In this document: in pieces, positions 9,201-16,302 of the stretch | Layout: each line of letters opens with the position of its first letter | Position numbering within the stretch: the stretch's first letter is position 1 | NCBI GenBank assembly: GCA_041583495.1 | Contig: JBFHFS010000021.1 | Coordinates: 1-64,000 of the forward strand | DNA: 64,000 nt | DNA from: JBFHFS01 sp041583495 | GTDB taxonomy: Bacteria; Bacteroidota; Bacteroidia; Bacteroidales; Marinilabiliaceae | Reading direction: 5' to 3' | The notes under the pieces: model-generated | Databases searched by the model: none | Told to the model about the DNA's origin: nothing | What the model saw: only the letters and a program-made list of their open reading frames with translations | Position numbers and translations under genes: made by a program

Positions 9201-10936
9201 CTCTGGGTGCTCCCTTTGCCATCACTGTCATCGGCGGGTTGACCTTCAGTACCATCCTGACCCTGGTATTTGTGCCGGCCTTTGGATTGGGCCTGGAGAA
9301 TTCTCTCAATTGGATTCGTGCCCTCAATAAGCAACTGAAGGCGGGGCTGTTTGCCTTGTGGATCGTGCTGTTCGTGTGGATTTGGTGGGGCAGTAACCTG
9401 TCGGTAATGTGGCAGATGATCACCACCATTCTGGTGGTAGCCGGTATTCCCGGGGTTTTGTGGTTCGCCCTAAATAGCCTCAAACGAGCCAACAGCCAGC
9501 TGGTTCCTGAGGAGGTGCCCATTCGTATCACCATTCGTAATTTGGTTAAGATATACGGCCGGGACAATCGTTTTAAGCGGGAGTGGAAACAACGGAGGAG
9601 ACTCCAGCAAGAGATGATGGACCGTCCTTTAAGTAATGTAGCTTTTCAAAAAGGGTTGGTGTGGCAGCTTCCCTTGCTGGCTTTTTCGATCTGGTTTTCA
9701 TTGCTTTATATGCCCAGGGGCTTTTGGCAGATATTCTTCTGGGTGGTAAATTTTGCAGTGCTTAACTTTTACTTTAATTATTTCTATAACCGCTGGCTTA
9801 AATACCGGGAGATAAAATGGCTCAATAAAAGATGGGTAATGAAAACCCTTAGGATGGTTTGGTTTCTTGGCTATCCTTTGATTCTTTTGGGCTTGATGCT
9901 GCTAAAATGGAAGAGCAAAGGGGGGGCCATCACCATCTTTGTTCTATGGTTGTTTTTGGCAGGCATCGTCCATACGGCACGACGGACCAAATTGCAACGA
10001 TTAATGCCTGATGCGATGACGGGCAGGTTGGTTGGTCTGCGTCGAACCCTGGTGAAGTGGCTGATGGTGTTGCCGTTTGCCCGTCCGGCCAAGGTTCCCT
10101 TTAAGGCGCTCAAAGGCGTTTCGCTCGAGCTGTCGAGTGGTATGATTGGCTTGCTGGGACCCAATGGGGCCGGAAAATCGACCATCATGCGGATTCTTTG
10201 TGGCATTCTGGACCAGAGCTATGGAAAGATATTCATCAATGGCTTCGATACGGCTCAACACCGTGAAGAGCTTCAGGGCCTGATAGGTTATCTTCCGCAG
10301 GAGTTTGGGACTTACGAAAATATGACTGCCTGGGATTTTCTGAGTTATCAGGCGGCCTTGAAAAACCTGGTTGAAAAATCGGCCCGGGAAGAGCGCATCG
10401 AATACGTTCTCAAATCGGTACATATGTGGGAGAGACGCCATCACAAGATAGGAGCCTACTCCGGTGGAATGAAACAGCGGATTGGTATTGCCATGATTTT
10501 GTTACACTTGCCGCGTATACTGGTGGTGGATGAACCTACGGCCGGACTCGATCCACGCGAGCGGATCCGTTTCCGAAATCTACTGGTTGAGTTGAGTCGC
10601 GAGCGGGTAGTGGTTTTCTCGACGCACATCATTGAGGATATTGCCAGTTCTTGTAACCAGGTCGCTGTTATTTCAGATGGGGTTCTTAAATACTGGGGTG
10701 AACCGCGTAATATGATGTCCATTGCCCAGGGTAAGGTGTGGCAGGTGGAGGTTCCCCCCGCTGAGGTAGAAGCCATGACCAGCCGTTACACGGTGATTCA
10801 TCATATGAACCGGGGCGACATGGTGCGGCTGAGGTGCCTCGCTGCCGGGCAACCCGAGGGGAACGCCATCTCCGTGCAGGCAGTGCTGGAGGATTCCTAC
10901 CTGTGGTTGCTGAGGGAGAAGGGGGAGGCGAATTAA
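6215..10936 (+). CDS. RND efflux permease fused to membrane helices and an ABC ATPase domain
   Basis: A single open frame of 1573 aa. Residues 1 to about 1030 are a full RND permease (helix 4 motif GMLIDNSVVVMEN with Asp398; a glycine-rich loop near 645-655). Two further hydrophobic helices follow (about 1045-1090), then an ABC-like first strand (IRITIRNLVKIYG, from 1103), about four more helices (1145-1270), and the body of an ABC ATPase (1293-1573): Walker A GPNGAGKST at 1315-1323 with Lys1321, signature SGGMKQ from 1416, Walker B VVDEP with Asp1439 and Glu1440, and switch His1471. All ATP-site residues are intact. The even number of added helices keeps the ATPase in the cytosol. The start overlaps the preceding RND gene. 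A separate ABC-2-type permease lies 678 bases downstream and is a likely partner for the ATPase. RND pumps normally use proton-motive force only, so this architecture is unusual. Confidence 0.9.
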   Translation: MRQLFNRKVLVSMFFVALTLLGVISYRSLSVELIPAMEYPVLFVRVMAPVERDLKYVEREAIEPLEGAAGRLENVEKIESRVSSNGGLVSVYFTQQADIRYSYLKLTEQVDAVRDRLPEGFRAEVMRVDLEQINTEFMQLQVQGEGSADRIRTLLEQEINDRLMAVDGVASVQVFGGRQKTVNVELDKGALESHGLTMDDVRRAINQGQQAKAYVGEVEEHGTRFFVNAGAEYQSPSDIGQTIVKEEGPLMLSDLGTISYGLREPDSYSRVNSREMVSVSVVRESQVNLIELSEKVKAEIEKINADYEPKGLMLKVQSNSAEEIESNIDQIIHLALIGGLLAIFILWIFLENLPLIAVVVVAMPVSVFGAFNFFYAGNITINVLTLVGLALAMGMLIDNSVVVMENIYRLAAQKGKPEDIVAKGVSQIWRSVTAATLTTIVVFLPFVFASNQILREVARHVSISIVSTLLVSLLVALVLVPTFVNYVLQKQKGSSWRLARLPIHNRMVQIYLQLLKAGLRKPARLVIGGLVLFFAVALVSFALSIAESKPVERSRIEVSIEMNDGATLPGTDEMVRTMESRLVDLKLPGDVMSQVYRDRAALTIEVDEEEMEKKKQTLGEVKAEVQRSLQGNWMGASLTYDTRAAGGFGGGGGGAGAGLSMLGLGQKEQKVLVKGEDFSAMIRTANDVVKLMKDNLTSIDRVWVERNWNRPEVMLQLDPYWMGLNGVTPMQVVSQLTTLKSEVESGGKFKADDQEYEIMLSYSDPDTALIEIPKARDLEALQKVKVRTGSGEQTEISSFATTSLRSSVSEYKRVNQEKEIAVRFNLKEEIMSSRELEETALKEIEELLVMAPVPEGNTVLLHREDQTNEYYFLGGMAILLIFMILASVFESFTAPVVMLFTIPLAAIGSMLALLFTGNSLLNFNSFIGFLILLGVVVNNGIILIDYTMQMRRSGMNSVRAYMEAGLARLRPIFITAGTTIVAMLPLSLGRGEYVGALGAPFAITVIGGLTFSTILTLVFVPAFGLGLENSLNWIRALNKQLKAGLFALWIVLFVWIWWGSNLSVMWQMITTILVVAGIPGVLWFALNSLKRANSQLVPEEVPIRITIRNLVKIYGRDNRFKREWKQRRRLQQEMMDRPLSNVAFQKGLVWQLPLLAFSIWFSLLYMPRGFWQIFFWVVNFAVLNFYFNYFYNRWLKYREIKWLNKRWVMKTLRMVWFLGYPLILLGLMLLKWKSKGGAITIFVLWLFLAGIVHTARRTKLQRLMPDAMTGRLVGLRRTLVKWLMVLPFARPAKVPFKALKGVSLELSSGMIGLLGPNGAGKSTIMRILCGILDQSYGKIFINGFDTAQHREELQGLIGYLPQEFGTYENMTAWDFLSYQAALKNLVEKSAREERIEYVLKSVHMWERRHHKIGAYSGGMKQRIGIAMILLHLPRILVVDEPTAGLDPRERIRFRNLLVELSRERVVVFSTHIIEDIASSCNQVAVISDGVLKYWGEPRNMMSIAQGKVWQVEVPPAEVEAMTSRYTVIHHMNRGDMVRLRCLAAGQPEGNAISVQAVLEDSYLWLLREKGEAN

Positions 10937-11053
10937 GTGCCTGAACCCCTTCATGGTTCTTGTGATCGGTGGATGGAGACACATAGGGCAGTGCCCCATG
11001 TTGGTGCTGTCATTTTTTTTTAACGCCCTGAATGGGCAAAAGCAAAACATATT

Positions 11054-11506
11054 ATGGCACAGTCGTTGTCGAAGGTTTATGTGCATGTAATCTTCAGTAC
11101 CAAAGAACGTTATCCTTTTATAGATGATTCAATAGAAGAGGACCTCTTTGCTTATTTCGGAGGAATATGTAAGGGGCTGGAATGTTATCCGGTGGTTGTT
11201 GGCGGGTATAGAAATCATGTGCATATATTATGTCTTTTATCGCGAAAGATTACTCAAATGCATCTTCTTGAGGAGATAAAAAAACAGTCGTCCAAATGGA
11301 TTAAAACAAAAGGGGAGAAGTATTCTAAATTCTATTGGCAGCGCGGTTATGGGATTTTTTCAGTTAACCCGGCCGAAATAGAAGTGGTGGAGAAATATAT
11401 ACGCCAACAAAGAGAACATCATGCCAATATGACTTTTAAGGAGGAATTCAGGAAGTCTTTAAAGAAGTATAATGTAGAGTATGATGAAAGGTATGTATGG
11501 GAATAA
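11054..11506 (+). CDS. tnpA: IS200/IS605-type (Y1, HUH) transposase
   Basis: A 150-aa single-tyrosine transposase. The HUH metal-binding motif NHVHIL has His55 and His57, and the catalytic tyrosine is probably Tyr115 in EKYIRQQREHH. Length and motifs are complete, so the protein may be active. These enzymes cut and join single-stranded DNA and move IS200/IS605 elements or act on REP hairpins. It stands alone, without tnpB, between the RND-ABC fusion and the ABC-2 permease, in the same direction as both. Just upstream are GGGCAGTGCCC (near 10986) and GCCCTGAATGGGC (near 11025), hairpin-capable sequences that could be recognition sites. Element ends were not determined. Confidence 0.9.
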   Translation: MAQSLSKVYVHVIFSTKERYPFIDDSIEEDLFAYFGGICKGLECYPVVVGGYRNHVHILCLLSRKITQMHLLEEIKKQSSKWIKTKGEKYSKFYWQRGYGIFSVNPAEIEVVEKYIRQQREHHANMTFKEEFRKSLKKYNVEYDERYVWE

Positions 11507-11613
11507 GGGTTTGTGTTTCGTTGATGCCAGAATCCCTTCCGGGTTCCCCGGGTACTTCCCTACAAAGCACTCCCCACATCGTGCTCCCTAGTTCCAACTA
11601 ACAATCTCAACTC

Positions 11614-12330
11614 ATGAAATTCCAATCTATCCTTTCCATCGTTCCTAAGATGGTGCGTTTCAATATACAGGTGATTTTCGGAAGTAAATTCATCTATTTT
11701 TTAGGTGGTGGCCTTCTCTTTTTCCTGCTGATAACAGGGATTAGCCTGTTTTCTTCGACCATCCCCGATGTGTCGGGCCTCTATTACCAGTTGCTTTTCC
11801 CGGCATTGCTGTTGGTTTTTTTCCCCACCGTGTATGGTGTTCAGAATGATGAGGATGCGCGCATTCTGGAGATTTTATTTAGCATTCCCAACTATCGGTT
11901 TAAGATTTGGTTGTTGCGCATGGTCATGATTTTGTTGATGGTGTGGGTGGTGCTGGTGGGCCTGGCGTTTTTGGATTTCTTTATTTTGCTGCGCCATAAT
12001 TTTTTACTGCTGAGTATTCAATTGATGGTCCCGGTAGTGTTTTTTGGGTCGGTGGGTTTCGTCTTTTCCACCATCATTCGCAGTGGGCACGGGGCGGCGG
12101 TGGTGGTAATATTGCTGGCGCTTATTTCGTGGTTTATGGAGGGAGCGGCCGACAGTATATCGGTAAGCGTTTGGAGTGTATTTTTTAATCCCTTTGATAT
12201 GCCGGCCGATACCAGCAGCGTCGTTTGGGAACAGGCCGTTATTCGCAACCGTACGTTTCAATTGGTGACCTCAGCCGTGGCCATCTTGTGGGGACTACTG
12301 AATTTACAAAACCGGGAGAAGTTTATTTAG
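11614..12330 (+). CDS. ABC-2-type transporter permease
   Basis: A 238-aa hydrophobic protein with about six transmembrane helices, a topology and size typical of ABC-2 permeases (NosY-like). It carries the characteristic stretch after helix 2, NDEDARILEILFSIP, which in this family contacts the ATPase. There is no ATPase gene beside it other than the ABC domain at the C terminus of the upstream RND fusion, so the two probably work together (inference). The intervening transposase gene (11054-11506) and spacer may have altered cotranscription. Substrate is unknown. Confidence 0.8.
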   Translation: MKFQSILSIVPKMVRFNIQVIFGSKFIYFLGGGLLFFLLITGISLFSSTIPDVSGLYYQLLFPALLLVFFPTVYGVQNDEDARILEILFSIPNYRFKIWLLRMVMILLMVWVVLVGLAFLDFFILLRHNFLLLSIQLMVPVVFFGSVGFVFSTIIRSGHGAAVVVILLALISWFMEGAADSISVSVWSVFFNPFDMPADTSSVVWEQAVIRNRTFQLVTSAVAILWGLLNLQNREKFI

Positions 12331-12469
12331 TGTTTGCCAGGAATGTGCGGCTTCCAGGGGGCTATATTTTAGAACTATCATATGTTCTTGTAAAAGATTG
12401 GCTGTATCTTAGCGAACTTAAAAATAATCTATATTAAGACGTAAAGTCTTTTGCTAACCAGCGTACCTT

Positions 12470-13645
12470 ATGAAGCATTTATTTTCGAACTTATTATTTA
12501 AAGTTTTCCTGGCTATTGTTTTCGGTATTGTTTTCGGGTTATATCTACCTGAATCTGTAAACAGAATATTTACAACCTTTAATGCCTTTTTTGGACAGTT
12601 TTTAAATTTTTCTATTCCTTTAATTATAATGGGGCTTATAATGCCAGCTATTTCCGATTTGGGAAAGGGTGCCGGTAAATTATTATTGCTTACAGCGGCT
12701 ATTGCTTATGGCTCGACTTTGTTTTCCGGATTTTTGACCTTTTTTGCAGCGTCAAACATCTTTCCCCAACTGCTAGAATCTTACGTTCATGATGCTGCTC
12801 AAATTGCCGATACTGGCAGGGAATTGTTGCCTTATTTTAGCATTACCATTCCACCACCATTAGATGTAATGACCTCTTTAGTCCTTGCATTTGTTATAGG
12901 TATAGGTTTATCGTATCAGGAAAAATCAAGTCTAAAAATAGTGGTTAAAGATTTTCAAACTATTATTATGCAATTAATAGAGAGCGTTATTGTACCTCTA
13001 TTACCTCTATTTATTTTAGGCATATTTGCTGGTATGTCTTTTAGCGGAAAGGTATTCTCAATCCTTTCAATTTTCATCAGTATTATTGGTGTGATATTCG
13101 CATTGCACATTTTGTTATTACTGCTTCAATACACCATTGCAGGTGCATTGACAAAGAAGAATCCTTTAAAATTATTAGCAACGATGATGCCTGCTTATTT
13201 TACAGCATTGGGAACACAATCTTCGGCTGCTACCATTCCTGTTACTTTAAAGCAGTCCTTAAAAAATGGCGTTTCAGAGAAAATTGTAGGCTTTGTTATT
13301 CCATTATGCGCAACCATTCACTTGTCGGGGAGTATTATGAAAATTACCGCTTGCGCAATGGCACTAATGATTTTAGAAGGAATGCCCTTTGGTATTACGC
13401 TGCTGGCAGGATTCATTTTTATGTTAGGCATTGCAATGATTGCAGCACCGGGTGTTCCCGGAGGTGCTATTATGGCAGCTGTGGGAATACTTCAGTCCAT
13501 GTTAGGGTTCAATGAAGAGATGATAGGTTTAATGATTGCCCTGTATATTGCTATGGATAGTTTTGGGACGGCTTGTAATGTTACCGGTGACGGGGCTATT
13601 TCTTTGGTGGTAAGCAAGATAACTAAGGAAAGATGGGTCGCTTGA
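12470..13645 (+). CDS. dicarboxylate/amino acid:cation symporter (DAACS family)
   Basis: A 391-aa integral membrane protein with the family's features: hydrophobic helices throughout, the serine-rich re-entrant motif (GTQSSAATIPVT, near residue 245), the second hairpin region (GVPGGAIMAAVG), and the substrate/cation-binding helix 8 segment DSFGTACNVTGDGA near the C terminus. Members import C4-dicarboxylates, glutamate or aspartate using Na+ or H+. The exact substrate cannot be read from these motifs. Base composition is more A/T-rich than that of the RND genes upstream. No partner gene is adjacent; it appears to be a single-gene unit. Confidence 0.85.
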   Translation: MKHLFSNLLFKVFLAIVFGIVFGLYLPESVNRIFTTFNAFFGQFLNFSIPLIIMGLIMPAISDLGKGAGKLLLLTAAIAYGSTLFSGFLTFFAASNIFPQLLESYVHDAAQIADTGRELLPYFSITIPPPLDVMTSLVLAFVIGIGLSYQEKSSLKIVVKDFQTIIMQLIESVIVPLLPLFILGIFAGMSFSGKVFSILSIFISIIGVIFALHILLLLLQYTIAGALTKKNPLKLLATMMPAYFTALGTQSSAATIPVTLKQSLKNGVSEKIVGFVIPLCATIHLSGSIMKITACAMALMILEGMPFGITLLAGFIFMLGIAMIAAPGVPGGAIMAAVGILQSMLGFNEEMIGLMIALYIAMDSFGTACNVTGDGAISLVVSKITKERWVA

Positions 13646-13786
13646 AACGAAGAAAATATGACCTTTCTATTATAAAGAGAACTATTTAGTATTGTATAAA
13701 GCGAATTTGATTAAAACAGTATAACCGGGTATAACGGGGTTTTTAGGATAATCTTACCCTGAATATCTGTTTTTATACCCAAAGCG

Positions 13787-13911
13787 CCTATCGGCACTTC
13801 CCCTCACGGTGGGGAAGCGGCACTGAAAAAACGTTGCTGCCAACGCTGAAAGTTTCTCCAGATTCAACTTGAAGCATTCTCCCCGCAAAAGGGGAGATGT
13901 CAACCGATAGT
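13787..13911. repeat. nested palindromic (REP/BIME-like) intergenic element
   Basis: Outer arms CTATCGG (13788-13794) and CCGATAG (13904-13910) are exact inverted repeats. Inside are two perfect hairpins: CTTCCCC-7 nt-GGGGAAG (13797-13817) and TCTCCCC-6 nt-GGGGAGA (13878-13897). The rest of the 13646-14081 gap holds nothing recognisable; a short open frame at 13897-14091 runs through the element and is discounted. Confidence 0.7.
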
Positions 13912-14081
13912 GGGGTAGGGTTTTACGCGATAGATAGACAACCGGATATCCATAAAAAAAACAGGATTGCCATGTTCATATCTCATCAAACGATAATGCC
14001 TGGCTGGCATCTCCTATTGTCTGTCGACATTTTTCTCTTTTTAAATAAAAACAAGGTTAAAGGAGTGACGAAAAAAGGGTG

Positions 14082-14585
14082 TTACTCGTAGGTGATTTTT
14101 AGAATCTTCACCTCCCGGACTTCGTCTCCCATTGGGAAAAGAACGGTTTCTCCTTTCTTTTTGCCCATGATGGCTTTTGCCAGAGGGGCTACGAAAGCAA
14201 TTTTTTTGAGCTTTATATTGGCTTCATCGACTCCCACAATCTGAAAGGTCTGGGCCACTTCTTGTTTCTTCATCTTAATGGTAACGGTAGCTCCAAAACG
14301 GACTTCCTCTTTAGGTTGCTTGCTAAGGTCTATCTCTTTGGCGTTGGATATGCGCTTGTTTATCATTTGCAACTGAACATCAAGCACGACCAGAGTCCGG
14401 TTGGCTTCCAGCGTTCCTTCCTTGGATAGCAGAGCTTGTTTTTGTTCAAGCTCATGCCGCTCTTCGATCAATTGTTGTAATCCCACAGGGGTTACATAAT
14501 TGGTAACACCTTCGGGTAATGTCGCTCTGGGGGGTATGATGGGCAATTCCTGCTCATCCCCTTCTTTTGTGAAAGCTCTGCTCAT
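14082..14585 (-). CDS. GreA/GreB-family transcription elongation factor
   Basis: A 167-aa protein with the two-domain plan of Gre factors: an N-terminal coiled coil (about 35-85) and a C-terminal FKBP-like domain (about 90-167; ending in FPMGDEVREVKILKI). Gre factors enter the RNA polymerase secondary channel and help cleave backtracked transcripts. The N terminus MSRAFTKEGDEQELPI is typical of a GreAB-like subgroup rather than classical GreA or GreB. At the tip of the coiled coil the sequence is EGTLEANRT where GreA has GDLKEN, so the two acidic residues that position Mg2+ appear to be Thr and Ala. A single gene, not in an operon. Confidence 0.85.
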   Translation of the reverse strand: MSRAFTKEGDEQELPIIPPRATLPEGVTNYVTPVGLQQLIEERHELEQKQALLSKEGTLEANRTLVVLDVQLQMINKRISNAKEIDLSKQPKEEVRFGATVTIKMKKQEVAQTFQIVGVDEANIKLKKIAFVAPLAKAIMGKKKGETVLFPMGDEVREVKILKITYE

Positions 14586-14882
14586 AGTTCTGGATCTAAT
14601 ACATGATGAACATTTTATCCAACCTGCCTTAATTTCTTAACTTGCAATAAAAATGGGCTGATGATGAATTAGGAAAAGAAAACTTTTCACTAAATATAGA
14701 AAGAAAATTTCAAATTTGAAAGCCCGTTGATTTAGGAAGGTTGAACTTGCTGAGTCTATTTTTGTTTTAATATTTTAAAAGCCCATGGGTTTTTGATCAG
14801 CAGGTTACCCACCAAAGTTCCTGGATTCTTAAAAAAATGCTGAAACAGAGAATACGAAATTATAAGTAAATTTGCCTTTGTT

Positions 14883-15188
14883 ATGTTAAAATACAAAAAT
14901 AGATCCTTCCTGTTCGAGAATAAAGAGGAGATTATTCTGCGTGATTATCTGGCTTTGGAACGTACCCGTTTGGCAAATGAACGAACGCTTCTAACCTATA
15001 TCCGTTTCTCGATTTTCCTGCTGTTGGCTGGTGTCGCTTTTTTGCAGCTGGATGGATTCGACCGTATTGATTGGTTGGTTTATGTGGCTTTTGTCATCAG
15101 TGGTTTGTCTTTGTTGATTGGCCTGGTTGGGTTTTTCCGTTTGAAGAACCGGTTAAACAAATATTTTTTCGAGTCGAAAAAACAATAG
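14883..15188 (+). CDS. DUF202 membrane protein
   Basis: A 101-aa protein with the DUF202 signature: LRDYLALERTRLANERTLLTYIR precedes two or three hydrophobic helices (residues about 40-60 and 68-88). DUF202 (YidH-like) proteins are small inner membrane proteins of unknown function. A TAAATTTG box at 14867-14874 fits the Bacteroidota -7 element but lies only 9 bases before the ATG and has no clear -33 partner. It stands alone between the divergent Gre-family gene and the convergent PorV-like gene. Confidence 0.8.
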   Translation: MLKYKNRSFLFENKEEIILRDYLALERTRLANERTLLTYIRFSIFLLLAGVAFLQLDGFDRIDWLVYVAFVISGLSLLIGLVGFFRLKNRLNKYFFESKKQ

Positions 15189-15324
15189 CCTCCCACTCCG
15201 TTTAGATCGGATCTTTTTGCAAAAACAGATGGTAGGACCGGGCTTTCTTGTCATCCCAATTTCGCTGTGCTTATTTATCCCGCTTATCTCGATTTAGATG
15301 GAGAAAGGAACTCACCCCCGCATT

Positions 15325-15359
15325 CTGTTTTCCTAATTCAGAAACTAATCGGAAAACAG
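15325..15359. terminator. inverted repeat between convergent genes, possible terminator
   Basis: CTGTTTTCC (15325-15333) and GGAAAACAG (15351-15359) form a perfect 9-bp stem with a 17-nt loop, just beyond the 3' end of the PorV-like gene and 137 bases after the DUF202 stop. A T-rich stretch follows on the plus strand (15368-15382) but not immediately, so the terminator reading is tentative. Confidence 0.4.
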
Positions 15360-15366
15360 GTGGCTT

Positions 15367-16302
15367 TCACTTTTTCTTTTTAAACAAGCTCCACGAGCAA
15401 GACAAACTGTAATCATTTTGCAGGGCATTATCTGAAAGCAGCCAGGCAAAATCAAAAGAGAATCCGCCCAGTTTAGTTCCGCATCCTACCGCAAAATAGT
15501 CGAGACCAATGGATTCGTCAACATGGTAGTAACCTGTACGCAGGGCTAACCGTTCTTTGTACTGATATTCGAGTCCTAATCCGGTTGAGAACCCCGATTC
15601 ATCATCAGCTGTCGATATGTAGGAGGCATCGCTACTGGCAGTAAGCTGGTGATTTATTGCGACAAGTTTACTGTAGGAAATTCCGGCCGTTACGCTTGCA
15701 GGCAATTTGGCCGAGTAAACCCCAAAATCAAGTTCGGGGCCCAAATTACGGAGCATAAAACCATAGTTTACATTCTTATAAGAACTTTTAAAACCCAGAT
15801 CGATGCTGAAGGTGTTTGCGTTGTAGGCATCTGCCAGATCGGAGCTAACGTAATGAATTGTTGCTGATATTGCCGTTTTATCAGATAATCGATAGGCATA
15901 TCCAAGACCAATCGAATGTTCTTTGGGTGAATATTTTCCACTTTCATTTCCATTTTCGTCGGTAACCAAATAGGATGGGTATTGGTAATTGATGCCACCT
16001 ATCGAAATATGATGTTTGCTATTTATGGCATAGGACGCCGAGTAACTTCCTATATGGTAACTGTCTGACGATTCTGTCATCCACGGTCGGTACGATAGGT
16101 TAATATCTAATTTGCTGTCACTAAAACTATTGGCTGCTAAATTACTGAAGATGGAATGGTTGTTGGCACTTGCTGCATAGGTGTTTCCCATCGAAATGGA
16201 TTTACTGTCCAACGGAATGGATAGAAAGGACCCAGCCTGTGCGAAAACAGGACTATGTAAAGCGATGCAAAGACTGATAAGCAAGAGTGTTTTCAGTTTC
16301 AT
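15367..16302 (-). CDS. PorV/PorQ-family outer membrane beta-barrel protein
   Basis: A 311-aa protein with a signal peptide (MKLKTLLLISLCIALHSPVFAQ) and the start of a PorV/PorQ-type barrel: AGSFLSIPLDSKSISMGNTY closely fits the family's N-terminal block 'A..FL.i..gar..gmG..'. Alternating beta strands run to the C terminus. PorV shuttles type IX secretion cargo and PorQ anchors part of the system; paralogues of unknown role are common. The start codon overlaps the stop of the upstream subtilase by ATGA on the minus strand, so the pair is translationally coupled. This suggests a role in exporting or anchoring that protease (inference). Confidence 0.75.
   Translation of the reverse strand: MKLKTLLLISLCIALHSPVFAQAGSFLSIPLDSKSISMGNTYAASANNHSIFSNLAANSFSDSKLDINLSYRPWMTESSDSYHIGSYSASYAINSKHHISIGGINYQYPSYLVTDENGNESGKYSPKEHSIGLGYAYRLSDKTAISATIHYVSSDLADAYNANTFSIDLGFKSSYKNVNYGFMLRNLGPELDFGVYSAKLPASVTAGISYSKLVAINHQLTASSDASYISTADDESGFSTGLGLEYQYKERLALRTGYYHVDESIGLDYFAVGCGTKLGGFSFDFAWLLSDNALQNDYSLSCSWSLFKKKK

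Noticed and set aside
13897..14091. 64-codon open frame
   Set aside because: It starts inside the nested palindrome, has no family character and overlaps the Gre-family gene's 3' end.
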